A stretch of 64,000 nt of DNA. Source: Vibrio atlanticus (lineage in GTDB: Bacteria; Pseudomonadota; Gammaproteobacteria; Enterobacterales; Vibrionaceae). Numbering within the stretch: position 1 is the first letter of the stretch; every line of letters starts with the position of its first letter. Positions 9,097-17,666 of the stretch are shown in pieces. The DNA lies in NCBI RefSeq assembly GCF_024347315.1, contig NZ_AP025460.1:1736001-1800000 (forward strand). Direction: 5' to 3'. Under the pieces are notes generated by a model. That model did not search any database and was not told the origin of the DNA. It saw nothing but the letters and a program-made list of their open reading frames with translations. Position numbers and translations under genes: made by a program.

Positions 9097-12000
9097 ATGA
9101 TGAATCTAGCTGATTTTGCAATCAAACAACGCACCTTCATCCTGTTTTTCACTGCACTGAGTGTCATCGCAGGCCTGTTTTCTTATTTTGATCTTGGCAA
9201 GCTCGAAGATCCAAGCTTCACCATCAAAACGGCCGTCGTAGTAACGCTCTACCCCGGTGCTTCTGCGGAAGAAGTGGAACAGCAAGTTACTGATACCGTC
9301 GAAACTAAACTGCAAGAGATGGGATCATTAAACCGACTTCGTTCACTCTCTCGCCCTGGCATGTCGATGGTGTTTGTCGATCTCAAAGAGTCTCTTAATT
9401 CAAAAGCACTTCCTCAAGAGTGGGACTTATTGCGTCGCAAAGTATCTGACATGAAACTGTTATTGCCTTCGACTGCACAGATCAGTGTCGTACAAGACGA
9501 GTTCTCTGAAGTGTATGGGATGCTTTTCTCGATACACAGTGAAGATGCATCACCTGTCGAACTGCGCCGTTACGCAGAAGAGCTGCAACGACGTATTAAA
9601 ACCGTTGATGGTATTAAGAAAGTTGAGCTACACGGTGTTCAACCTCGCGTTGTACATATTGATATCCCAGATGAAAGATTGGCTCAATACGGCCTATCGA
9701 TGGCGCAAGTATGGAGCCAACTGAACACACAAAACACCACCTTTGATGCCGGTAAATTCGCAGCAGGTGGCGAGAGAATCCGCGTTCAACAATCAAGTGA
9801 GTTTTCATCTCTAGAAGACATCAAGAACTTGATGCTTAAAGGCGGTGTGAGTGAGCTAGGCACAGGCTTGATTCGCCTAGGTGACATTGCTGAAGTAACC
9901 ATGGGTTACCAAGAACCAATGATGACAGAGAACCGCTACAACGGTTTACCAGCCGTGACCTTAGCGATGAGCCCTGTTACTGGCGTCAACGTTGTTTCAT
10001 TAGGCGACGACATCAATCGTATTGTCAACGAGTTCCAAGCTACTCTCCCACTCGGTGTTGATATTGCCACCGTAGCGAACCAACCGGAAGAAGTACAAAA
10101 ATCGATCGACAACTTCGTCAACAACTTGGTTGAAAGTGTCGCGATAGTATTCATTGTTCTTGCCGTTTTTATGGGCTTGAAGAGTGCGAATATCGTTGGG
10201 ACCAGTCTTATACTGACTATCCTACTCACTCTAATCTATATGAACTTAGCGTCTATAGACCTGCATAGGGTGTCGTTAGGCACGTTTATCTTAGCGTTAG
10301 GTATGTTGGTTGATAATGCTATCGTTATCACCGATATGATGATCGTAAAGATCAACAAAGGAATTGATCGCACTCAAGCGGCGATAGATTCAGTAAAAGA
10401 AACAGGAACGCCTCTATTTGGTGCGACCGTTATCGCTATCATGGGTGCCAGCCCGGTTATCTTTTCGAAAACAGATGCCGCCGAGTTTTCTAGCTCTGTA
10501 TTTTTGATCATCGCCTCTTCGTTACTGTTGTCTTGGTTTGTTGCCATGACCTTCACGGCGCTAATGTGTTGGATATTCATTAAACCAACCAAACAGAGCG
10601 AAAACACCAAAGTCAGCTTATACCGTAAGAGTGTTAACTGGACAGTAGATAACCCACTGAAGGCGTTGAGTGCCTTGGTACCATTGATATTAGTGACCGC
10701 ATTTGCAATCCCAAGCATTGCCGTTAACTTTATTCCACAAGCTGACCGACCAATCCTGTTCTTGGATTACTGGTTACCGAATGGCGCTAAAGTGGAACAA
10801 ACATCTGAAGACATGAAACGCATTGAGGCTTGGTTATTAGAACAACCAGAAGTTGAAAGTATCTCGACTTATGTCGGTGCTGGTGCTCCTCGTTTTTCTG
10901 TGACGATCGAGCCAGAACCATTCGATCCAGCTTACGGCCAGATCCTAATCAACGCGACAGACTTCCCGTCATTGAGCCCATTGATTGCCCGCGGTGATAA
11001 ATGGTTAACGGAAGAGTTTCCAAGCGCTGATCCCCGCTTTAGAGGTTTGAAACTAGCAACCTCAGATAAGTTCAGTGTAGAAGCCCGCTTCTCTGGCCCT
11101 GATGTAGACGTTCTACACGATCTATCTGAGCAAGCAAAAGAAATCTTCGCAGAACACCCAGACACCAAGTACGTTCGTGACGACTGGCGACAGAAAAGTA
11201 AAGTATTTGAGCCTGTCATCAACCAAGAAAAGATGCGCTCTGCAGGTATAAACCGCGCGGATATTGCGTTCGCGATGAAGCGAGCTTCGGAAGGCATGCC
11301 TTTGGGTCGTATGAACTTAAACGATGAACTGGTCACAATTCAACTGCGAGGCACAAAGAGTTCGATTCAGTCATTGGAAACGTTGCCCGTTCGATCTCTG
11401 TTGGGCATCCACAGTGTTCCACTTGGCCAAGTTGTCGATGGATTTGAATTAAGCAGCGAAGAAACCATGATTTGGCGCCGTGACCGTGTAAAAACCATCA
11501 CAGCACAAGCAGGTGTCGGTCGTTACACCACACCAGCAGCGGTGAGGAACTCAATCAAAGACCAAATTGAAGCGATTCATTTGCCTGATGGTTATAGCCT
11601 TGAATGGGGTGGCGAATATTACGACGAGCACAAAGCCGTCAGCGATATTCTTAAACAGCTACCTAAAGCAATCTTGTTAATGATCATCATCTTGGTGGCG
11701 ATGTTTAACGGCTTCAAACAACCAGTAATCATCTTCACTACCCTACCGCTTGCAGCGACGGGTGCCACATTCAGCTTATTGCTATTGGATAAACCATTCG
11801 GATTTATGGCATTGATTGGCGCCGTAACCTTAACAGGTATGATCATCAAAAACGGCATTGTATTGATGGACCAAATAGAACTTGAACGTAAGAACGGGCG
11901 CTCACTATCTGACGCCATCAAAGAAGCAACCGTGAACCGCACAATGGCGATTTCAATGGGGGCACTTACTACAGCACTTGGCATGATCCCGTTGTTAAGC

Positions 12001-12219
12001 GACCTACTGTTTGACCAGATGGCAGCAACCATTATCGGTGGCTTAGCTGCAGCAACCGTGTTGTCTCTGTTTGTAATGCCTGCGCTGTACAAGCTTTTCT
12101 ATCGAACTGAAGAAAAAAAGACAGTAGCAGAAGCAATCAAAGACGCCGTGATTGTGCTTGATGCAACACCTCAGCCTTCAAACAGCGGCAATACAACTTC
12201 ATTCAACAAGGAGCAATAA
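9097..12219 (+). CDS. RND-family multidrug efflux permease
   Basis: 1040 residues, the normal AcrB-family length. There are twelve predicted helices, with TM1 at residues 13-33. The porter domain starts with the typical TAVVVTLYPGASAEEVEQQVT. TM4 (LALGMLVDNAIVITDMM) carries one Asp of the proton relay where many HAE1 pumps have two, and the second half has TLTGMIIKNGIVLMDQIE. It uses the proton gradient to export substrates through the adaptor and outer-membrane channel. It starts seven bases after the adaptor gene and ends two bases before the channel gene, so the three form one operon. The drug spectrum is unknown. Confidence 0.92.
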   Translation: MMNLADFAIKQRTFILFFTALSVIAGLFSYFDLGKLEDPSFTIKTAVVVTLYPGASAEEVEQQVTDTVETKLQEMGSLNRLRSLSRPGMSMVFVDLKESLNSKALPQEWDLLRRKVSDMKLLLPSTAQISVVQDEFSEVYGMLFSIHSEDASPVELRRYAEELQRRIKTVDGIKKVELHGVQPRVVHIDIPDERLAQYGLSMAQVWSQLNTQNTTFDAGKFAAGGERIRVQQSSEFSSLEDIKNLMLKGGVSELGTGLIRLGDIAEVTMGYQEPMMTENRYNGLPAVTLAMSPVTGVNVVSLGDDINRIVNEFQATLPLGVDIATVANQPEEVQKSIDNFVNNLVESVAIVFIVLAVFMGLKSANIVGTSLILTILLTLIYMNLASIDLHRVSLGTFILALGMLVDNAIVITDMMIVKINKGIDRTQAAIDSVKETGTPLFGATVIAIMGASPVIFSKTDAAEFSSSVFLIIASSLLLSWFVAMTFTALMCWIFIKPTKQSENTKVSLYRKSVNWTVDNPLKALSALVPLILVTAFAIPSIAVNFIPQADRPILFLDYWLPNGAKVEQTSEDMKRIEAWLLEQPEVESISTYVGAGAPRFSVTIEPEPFDPAYGQILINATDFPSLSPLIARGDKWLTEEFPSADPRFRGLKLATSDKFSVEARFSGPDVDVLHDLSEQAKEIFAEHPDTKYVRDDWRQKSKVFEPVINQEKMRSAGINRADIAFAMKRASEGMPLGRMNLNDELVTIQLRGTKSSIQSLETLPVRSLLGIHSVPLGQVVDGFELSSEETMIWRRDRVKTITAQAGVGRYTTPAAVRNSIKDQIEAIHLPDGYSLEWGGEYYDEHKAVSDILKQLPKAILLMIIILVAMFNGFKQPVIIFTTLPLAATGATFSLLLLDKPFGFMALIGAVTLTGMIIKNGIVLMDQIELERKNGRSLSDAIKEATVNRTMAISMGALTTALGMIPLLSDLLFDQMAATIIGGLAAATVLSLFVMPALYKLFYRTEEKKTVAEAIKDAVIVLDATPQPSNSGNTTSFNKEQ

Positions 12220-12221
12220 AC

Positions 12222-13742
12222 ATGCATCCATTAACTAAGTTTAAAGTCGCTCCTATAGCGCTCGCTTTGTTGCTGACAGGTTGCGCGGTTGGCCCAGATT
12301 ACGAAGAACCGCAAACGACTATCGCAGAGACGTTCTTATATAGCCAAGCTGATGTGAACCAAGACGGCGTGAGCCAAAACGAACAGAACAACCATTGGTG
12401 GACACAGTTCAATGATCCAACGCTCAATCAGTTAGTGGCCGATGTTCAAAGCCAGAACATCCCACTTAAACTGGCAGCCGAGCGAATCAACATGGCGAAC
12501 TCATACAAAAGCGTGGTCGAATCATTCAAGGTTCCGACCATTAACGTCGGTGGTGGTTATTACAACTACCAACTGAGTGAGAACGACTCCCTACTCGGCC
12601 CGGTATTTGGTGCCTCTGATGCGGTTGAGTCAGCAACGGGCATGTCGTTGCTGGAAGCTCAACACGATGGTGGATTCTTAGGTGCGAGCATCGCGTGGGA
12701 AATGGACTTGTTTGGACGTATCGACAAACAATCCAACGCAGCGACGATTCGAGTTGAACAAGCCGAGATATTCCAATCAGGCTTGAACACCTTGATCACT
12801 GCCGATATCATTCACAACTACCTGCAATATCGTGGCGCGCAAGAGCGAAAAATGATCGCACTAGAGAACATAGCCGACCAAAAGCAGACTTTAGAATTGG
12901 TCACCAAAGTGGTTCGCAGCGGCTACGGGGCTGAGTTAGATCTTGCTCAAGCTAAAGCCATGCTTGCGGCGACTGAATCTATTGTTCCTCAACTTGAAAT
13001 AGCAGAGCAAGTTCACAAACAACGTATGGCGGTATTGTTAGGCGAATCACTCACGAGCGTAAACCGACGTTTAGTCGGTGAATTCACCCTTCCGCGAATG
13101 AACGATGTAATTCCAACAGGCTTACCTTCTGACTTATTAGAACGACGCCCAGATATCCGAATCGCAGAACGCGAAATGGCAGCCATTAACGAAGAACTTG
13201 GTGCAAGCATTGCTAATCGCTATCCAAAGTTCTTCCTAACGGGTACGCCAGGTGTGACGGCTGGAAGCTTTGATGACCTGTTCAGTAGCGACTCATTCGG
13301 TTGGGCTGCATCTGCCGGTATCAGTTGGAATGTATTCGATGGTGGCCGAGGCGAAGCCATGGTAGAAATGAACGAAGCAAGGTTCCGTTCTGCAGCGCTT
13401 AACTACCAACACTCTGTCGACAGCGCCTTTGCAGAAGTCGATTCAAGCTTGTTTGCCTATGGCCGTAGCCAAGAGAACCAAAAACGCATCGATGAAGCTA
13501 CCCTTGCCGTTGATAACGCGGTGAGCAAGGCAAAGTCGCTATACAAAGCGGGGCTAGTCGATTACTTGTCGGTGTTAGACGCACAAAGACAACAAAAAGC
13601 GATGCAAGATCGCCAAGTAGCGGCCAAGCTGCAAACCGCCAATACTACGATTGCAATATATAAAGCCTTAGGTGGAGATTGGAAAGTAGCTAATGAGCAA
13701 AAAGGTGAGATTGACACAGTTGATTTAGCTTCAATCAACTAG
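12222..13742 (+). CDS. NodT-family outer-membrane efflux channel lipoprotein
   Basis: 506 residues with a lipoprotein signal peptide (lipobox LTGC, Cys near residue 21) and two TolC-type OEP repeats. Family hallmarks are GCAVGPDYEEP at the mature N-terminus, SIAWEMDLFGRIDKQ and LPSDLLERRPDIRIAEREM. It forms the trimeric outer-membrane exit duct for the adjacent pump. GGAGCAATAAAC before the ATG provides the ribosome site. Confidence 0.92.
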   Translation: MHPLTKFKVAPIALALLLTGCAVGPDYEEPQTTIAETFLYSQADVNQDGVSQNEQNNHWWTQFNDPTLNQLVADVQSQNIPLKLAAERINMANSYKSVVESFKVPTINVGGGYYNYQLSENDSLLGPVFGASDAVESATGMSLLEAQHDGGFLGASIAWEMDLFGRIDKQSNAATIRVEQAEIFQSGLNTLITADIIHNYLQYRGAQERKMIALENIADQKQTLELVTKVVRSGYGAELDLAQAKAMLAATESIVPQLEIAEQVHKQRMAVLLGESLTSVNRRLVGEFTLPRMNDVIPTGLPSDLLERRPDIRIAEREMAAINEELGASIANRYPKFFLTGTPGVTAGSFDDLFSSDSFGWAASAGISWNVFDGGRGEAMVEMNEARFRSAALNYQHSVDSAFAEVDSSLFAYGRSQENQKRIDEATLAVDNAVSKAKSLYKAGLVDYLSVLDAQRQQKAMQDRQVAAKLQTANTTIAIYKALGGDWKVANEQKGEIDTVDLASIN

Positions 13743-13813
13743 GGCAATTGCCCTAAGAACATGAACGATAAGCTCAATAAAAAATACCGCCGATATTATC
13801 GGCGGTATTTTTG
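13741..13813 (+). terminator. Terminator of the RND operon
   Basis: AATACCGCCGAT (13783-13794), loop ATT and ATCGGCGGTATT (13798-13809) form a perfect 12-bp stem ending in a T run. The operon end also carries a perfect 14-bp palindrome, AGGGCAATTGCCCT, beginning at the last base of the stop codon. Confidence 0.88.
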
Positions 13814-13845
13814 TGGGTAGGTATTTTACTGTATTCTCGTAAAGC

Positions 13846-14064
13846 TTAACTATCGACGTGATTACGCTTCGCCCACTCTTGCAAGGCATCACCCATAGTC
13901 AACCCTGTCGCATTGTTCATCCACTGCATAAAATCACGGTCGAATTTAAACTGCTTACCAAGCTTGGACTTAAAATATCGACGCACGTTCTGAGTCGTTT
14001 TGTAGCTGTTCGTAATCACTGTATTATCATCAATCTGATTTTTGTGCCAATCAACCTTTTCCAT
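13846..14064 (-). CDS. DUF6434-type small protein
   Basis: 72 residues. The pattern VDWHKNQIDDNTVITNSYK, then TQNVRRYFKSKLG, FKFDRDFMQWM and a final DALQEWAKR resembles the DUF6434 domain, sometimes found fused to SAP DNA-binding domains; here it stands alone. The biochemical role is unknown. AGGAAGAG precedes the ATG. It lies just downstream of ynfA on the same strand and convergent with the RND operon. Confidence 0.6.
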   Translation of the reverse strand: MEKVDWHKNQIDDNTVITNSYKTTQNVRRYFKSKLGKQFKFDRDFMQWMNNATGLTMGDALQEWAKRNHVDS

Positions 14065-14098
14065 GGTTTTAATCTCTTCCTGTCACTTAACGCACGAG

Positions 14099-14431
14099 TT
14101 ACGCGTTTCGAGGGCCAAACATAATAATCGCCATACCCAATAGTGCCACAGAACCACCAACTAAATCCCACGTTGTTGGCTTTTCGCCATCAACAAGCCA
14201 CAGCCATATCAAAGCAACTGAAATATACACACCGCCATACGCAGCATAAACACGCCCTGTCGCGGTAGGATGAAGCGTTAATAACCAAGCAAATAACGCG
14301 AGACTTATCGCAGCGGGAATCAGTAACCAAATGCTCTTATCTTCTCTCAACCAAAGGTATGGTAAATAGCACCCTACAATCTCAGCTACTGCCGTCAGTA
14401 CAAAAAGACCGACCGTTTTAAATTCAATCAC
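14099..14431 (-). CDS. ynfA: YnfA/UPF0060 family small membrane protein
   Basis: 110 residues with four hydrophobic helices and the family blocks [32 protein letters not shown] and a C-terminal [10 protein letters not shown]. The family is related to small multidrug resistance transporters and sits in the inner membrane; efflux activity has been reported for some members. A GTG start with AAAGGT upstream fits best. It marks the boundary between the conserved chromosome and the cassette region. Confidence 0.88.
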   Translation of the reverse strand: MIEFKTVGLFVLTAVAEIVGCYLPYLWLREDKSIWLLIPAAISLALFAWLLTLHPTATGRVYAAYGGVYISVALIWLWLVDGEKPTTWDLVGGSVALLGMAIIMFGPRNA

Positions 14432-14465
14432 AAATTACCTTTACCTATTTAAATCCAGAATACCC

Positions 14466-14534
14466 TGTTAACGTCTAGGCTCGACAAACCAGAAAGGCTG
14501 GGAATCTGCCTTAAACGTTTCCTCTGTTCATAAC
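14466..14534 (-). repeat. attC-like cassette recombination site (degenerate)
   Basis: It runs from GTTAACG to GTTCATAAC and contains CCAGAAAGGCTGG, an imperfect dyad, followed by CCTTAAACGTTT. This is the order seen in clearer attC sites in this window. It lies immediately 3' of the zinc-ribbon gene on the minus strand. Confidence 0.45.
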
Positions 14535-14545
14535 AACAAGGTCAA

Positions 14546-14794
14546 TTAGCCCCAACCATGGGGAGCGCTTTCGCTATCATCATACTCAGCATGACAAACC
14601 GAGCACTTGAAGTAGCTAATTTTTGATTTTGATTTATGTGAACCCAATAACACGCCGAATGCAATATTTAGAATTCGTGACTTGAGGGTGTTTTTCTCCT
14701 GCTGTTTTAACTTCACTTCGGACGCGCTTAACCTGATGTGTGACGTTTTCTTATTACAGTTTCCACATCGTAATACAGTGTCATTTTCTTGCAT
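14546..14794 (-). CDS. Small zinc-ribbon protein, CxxC-x3-TxH family (copy 1)
   Basis: 82 residues. The N-terminal knuckle CGNCNKKTSH and the C-terminal CSVCHAEYDD would bind one zinc ion. The middle is basic followed by a short hydrophobic stretch (ILNIAFGVLLGSH) that could be a helix against the membrane. Three more proteins here share the architecture (42387, 48291, 50099). Function unknown. Confidence 0.6.
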   Translation of the reverse strand: MQENDTVLRCGNCNKKTSHIRLSASEVKLKQQEKNTLKSRILNIAFGVLLGSHKSKSKISYFKCSVCHAEYDDSESAPHGWG

Positions 14795-14905
14795 TTCCCT
14801 ATTCCTTTAAGCACGTATATAGACAATTTCGTTATAACCTAAGTTCGCTGACTGAATTAGGTTCCAAACCGACATTAATAAACAAACGCTTAGACTCAAA
14901 GCAAA

Positions 14906-15187
14906 CTAAAGAACCGTCACGCCTTCAACTTCAATCACTGAGTTAACATTCGCTCGCTCGATTATCTTGAGTAACGTTGTCTGGATTAACTCATTATCTC
15001 GAATTTCTGTTTCGCAAGAGAAACGCTCCTCTTGAACACCATCGCTCTCACCCAACATAAATTGAACCGAAACTTCCGTTGCGAGATCTTTTGTCGTTCC
15101 GTAATACGCTAGCGTGATTTTTGGGTATCCGTTGTCGCCTTTTTTAACCTGCTTTGCGATACGTTTTTTAGCTTTATCTAAATTCAT
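14906..15187 (-). CDS. Hypothetical cassette protein (93 aa)
   Basis: The start at 15187 (MNLDKAKKRIAKQ) is set by AAAGGAAG seven bases upstream; the longer frame to 15235 has no ribosome site. The protein has a basic N-terminus, a mixed strand region (YPKITLAYYGTTKDLATEVSVQF) and an acidic C-terminus. The family is not recognised. It is probably a soluble cytoplasmic protein. Confidence 0.55.
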   Translation of the reverse strand: MNLDKAKKRIAKQVKKGDNGYPKITLAYYGTTKDLATEVSVQFMLGESDGVQEERFSCETEIRDNELIQTTLLKIIERANVNSVIEVEGVTVL

Positions 15188-15247
15188 ACAACTTCCTTTT
15201 AAGGCTGAAACTAAAAATGAACAAACGTCTGGCATATCGTAGTTTTA

Positions 15248-15580
15248 CTATAAAGCATTACCACATCCGCTACATGATTTTATGGATGATAACCCTCTTT
15301 TTCTTACGTTAGTTTTCCCACAAGAACCACAAAATTTCAAAGAGTGGACATTGTAAATAGACATTAAAGTAACAAGCGGAATCCAGACCAACAATTCTGG
15401 CCCATTACCACCTGAACAATAGATAAAACCAATCGCGAAGATACCAAACATAACAGACTCCAAAGTCCACAATGTTTGTTTGTACTTCGCACCTTTGATA
15501 ATAAAAAACGTAAAAAATCCGATTAAACTACTGATAACCCCATAGACCGCAAATCCTATAAAGGCTTCTTGTTGATTCAT
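15248..15580 (-). CDS. Small membrane protein with C-terminal double CxxC
   Basis: About 110 residues starting at 15580 (MNQQEAFIGFAVYG), with AGGGAAAG just upstream; the longer frame runs into the neighbouring attC. It has three or four hydrophobic helices, then a zinc-ribbon-like tail with CGSCGKTNVRKRG and CSGCGNAL. It is an inner-membrane protein of unknown function. The tail is loosely like the small zinc-ribbon family here. Confidence 0.55.
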   Translation of the reverse strand: MNQQEAFIGFAVYGVISSLIGFFTFFIIKGAKYKQTLWTLESVMFGIFAIGFIYCSGGNGPELLVWIPLVTLMSIYNVHSLKFCGSCGKTNVRKRGLSSIKSCSGCGNAL

Positions 15581-15589
15581 AACTTTCCC

Positions 15590-15717
15590 TGTCCGCCTCA
15601 CGTTTATGGTCCGAGCAACACTACTGCCCCAAAACCATATGACCTTAAACATTAGTCAAACTTTAAATGAAAAGTGCCAAGCCTTGTAAATCACTTTTGA
15701 GTTATCTGTTCGTTAGC
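15590..15717 (-). repeat. attC-like site
   Basis: The segment ends with AAAAGTGCCAAGCC, then CTTTTGAGTTATC and CGTTAGC beside the next gene's stop. This matches the conserved half of the better attC sites (AAATGCCACGCG...TTTGTTAGC). Confidence 0.5.
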
Positions 15718-16122
15718 AGCTTTCAAGGCCGTATTTAAACCGTCTGTATCCTTACAACCGATATAAACGTGCTTTCCATTGCTTAAACTTAACTTCAGCG
15801 CTGAACCTATCGATACATTATACAACCAACCATCGCTCAACATGCGGATGCCAATACCTTGATACCACTTGCTTTGATAAAACGATGTCTCCGTTATGTC
15901 TGACACTTCTACATTCTTACGCCAAAAACCAAAACCGAAATACCAGCTCAATACATTGCCTTTGACTTCAATTGTCATGGAGAAAAAGAGCAAAGCAATT
16001 AACCCGTTGATGGCGTGAGCGATGAATGTTCCGGAGTTATTATCAGACGTAATGACAATGAAAGCACTTATCGAAACAAGGATGAGCAGTAACCCCTTGT
16101 TGTATTCCTTACTATAAAACAC
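15691..16122 (-). CDS. Hypothetical membrane protein with PH-like domain
   Basis: About 143 residues. The start is a GTG at 16122, because a strong AGGAGG lies eight bases before it and inside the longer TTG frame. Two hydrophobic helices (LLLILVSISAFIVIT and IAHAINGLIALLFFSM) are followed by a strand-rich part resembling bacterial PH domains. Function unknown. Its 3' end lies in an attC-like site, as expected for a cassette. Confidence 0.6.
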   Translation of the reverse strand: MFYSKEYNKGLLLILVSISAFIVITSDNNSGTFIAHAINGLIALLFFSMTIEVKGNVLSWYFGFGFWRKNVEVSDITETSFYQSKWYQGIGIRMLSDGWLYNVSIGSALKLSLSNGKHVYIGCKDTDGLNTALKAANEQITQK

Positions 16123-16339
16123 AGTTATACCTCCTATAGACAACGAACAACCAATTACCTAGCCAACAGCTATCTTACTGTGGCCTTTCTAAATAATCGT
16201 GGCAAGTAATGAAAGCAGATTCCCCAAAACCAAGTAGCTTCACCTTGATACTACCTAACCAAAGTATCAAAGCAGAATAACCTTGTTCCGGATCTAAGCC
16301 TTGTTTATAAAGTACATCGAATCTACATTAGCCACTTGG

Positions 16340-16876
16340 CTATGCCTTGACCCATTCGGATCGCAGGACAGCCAAAACTACGGTATCCCACCACCGCCCT
16401 TTGAAAAAACGATGCTCTCTAAAGTGCGCTTCTTGACGCATACCTAAAGACTTACAGAGCTTAATGGCAGGTAAATTCTTACTGATTGTCTCCGCATAAA
16501 TGCGGTGTACACCCAATGTTGAAAAACCAAAATCAGCCAAAGCGAGAGCCGCTTCATTGCTTAACTTATGACCTTGATACGATCTTGAAAACGCACACCC
16601 CATTGAAGCTTGCTGATTGTCTTCTAAACGCAAACAAACAGTACCAATGAACTGCCCTGTGCTCTTATATTCAACTGCGAGTTGATATGATTTCCTTGGT
16701 TCTTCAGAAACCTGGGCTATAAACAAGTTGGTTAACTCTTTATATTTAATAGGATCACAGTCACTTTCATCATAGAAACGCTGATATTTAGCATCTTGAG
16801 ACATCGCTACGAAGGCATCTTCATCGCTAGGATTCATATCCCTAATAATCAGTCTCTTTGTCTCAATTTTAAACAT
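16340..16876 (-). CDS. GNAT acetyltransferase, RimJ/RimL type
   Basis: 178 residues from the ATG at 16876, chosen because AAGGAA lies just upstream; the frame continues to 16987 only across attC sequence. It begins ETKRLIIRDMNPSDEDAF, the standard RimJ/RimL opening, and has the acetyl-CoA loop (RSYQGHKLSNEAALAL) and a late motif ETISKNLPAIKLCKSLGM. It should acetylate a primary amine, such as a protein N-terminus or small molecule. The substrate is unknown. Confidence 0.8.
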   Translation of the reverse strand: MFKIETKRLIIRDMNPSDEDAFVAMSQDAKYQRFYDESDCDPIKYKELTNLFIAQVSEEPRKSYQLAVEYKSTGQFIGTVCLRLEDNQQASMGCAFSRSYQGHKLSNEAALALADFGFSTLGVHRIYAETISKNLPAIKLCKSLGMRQEAHFREHRFFKGRWWDTVVLAVLRSEWVKA

Positions 16877-16901
16877 CGAACGTTCCTTTTCATCTTTGTA
16901 A

Positions 16902-17091
16902 GCTAACGCCCAATAACGTAACCAAACACACTCAAATCTACCATCTAAATCACTAAAGCAAAGCCGAACGGCAACGGCAACGGCCAAGTGTTAACTGTCT
17001 GCTCAAATTACTAGCTATATTTCTTGATTTATAGCTTTCACCTGCCCAATTAAAGTATCGTATTCATACTCAATCCCTATTTGTTATGCCT
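16902..17091 (-). repeat. attC-like region of the DUF2867 cassette
   Basis: CTAACGCCCAATAACG at the low end is a canonical outer core (minus strand ...GGGCGTTAG). TTTGTTATGCC at 17080-17090 is the inner core next to the gene. At 190 bp it is long, and a second GTTAAC at 16989 may mean two sites in tandem. Confidence 0.5.
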
Positions 17092-17581
17092 GTTCTAACC
17101 CTTTCAGGGAGCTTGGTACTATTATTTTATGAAATGGCGTAACGAAGAACATATAGGTCTTACCAAACACATTGTTCACATGAACCACGGTATTTGCGTG
17201 AACAATTGCGGTTTCTCCTTCAGGCTCAATAAGAAAAGAAACTCGGACATTAAGATGTTTATCACAGTCTTCTAATACAACTTCATTCTCAGTTGAACTG
17301 ACCAGTGTAAAAATACCGACTCGTTCGCCTACTACATATTCTGAACCTAATTTATCTCGGGATACATCTTGTAGACCCCCCAAGTTTTTTAAACCGAGTT
17401 TAGATACAACCCAGTTTCTCGTAGACATCAGAAATGAAATCCAAGTCGGTGTTTGAGTTGCTATTTCAAGAAATACTTCAATAGCAGTTTGGTTGTTGTA
17501 TTTTATTTTTTTCGAAAAGCTATCACAGAAATATGAGTTTTTAGAATACTCGCTCAATAGTGACTTCTTGGGTATAGACAT
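17084..17581 (-). CDS. DUF2867 domain protein
   Basis: 165 residues from the ATG at 17581, which has AAGGAG about eight bases upstream; the TTG ten codons earlier is rejected. The sequence fits the DUF2867 family: hydrophobic WISFLMSTRNWVVSKLGLK, then a lipocalin/START-like beta region and a final GKTYMFFVTPFHKIIVPSSL. The family is found as a stand-alone protein or fused to NAD-binding proteins and has no proven function. The gene is a cassette; an IS1111-type copy begins 41 bp upstream and may have replaced its original promoter. Confidence 0.7.
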   Translation of the reverse strand: MSIPKKSLLSEYSKNSYFCDSFSKKIKYNNQTAIEVFLEIATQTPTWISFLMSTRNWVVSKLGLKNLGGLQDVSRDKLGSEYVVGERVGIFTLVSSTENEVVLEDCDKHLNVRVSFLIEPEGETAIVHANTVVHVNNVFGKTYMFFVTPFHKIIVPSSLKGLEQA

Positions 17582-17656
17582 AAACTCTCCTTGATGATGA
17601 AAAGTCGACAATGCGCCATAGCGAATAATATGGGCTCCCCCTCCTGAGGAACTGCC

Positions 17657-17666
17657 ACACTTAAGT
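17657..17666. repeat. Target duplication of the IS4-type element
   Basis: ACACTTAAGT at 17657-17666 is repeated exactly at 19109-19118 on the other side of the element, a 10-bp direct duplication in the range made by IS4 relatives. Confidence 0.8.

Noticed and set aside
9106..12092. Several minus-strand ORFs inside the RND pump gene
   Set aside because: They are frame shadows of a complete pump gene, with no ribosome sites or recognisable domains.
16877..16987. N-terminal extension of the GNAT protein
   Set aside because: This part is attC-like sequence; AAGGAA and the family start support 16876.
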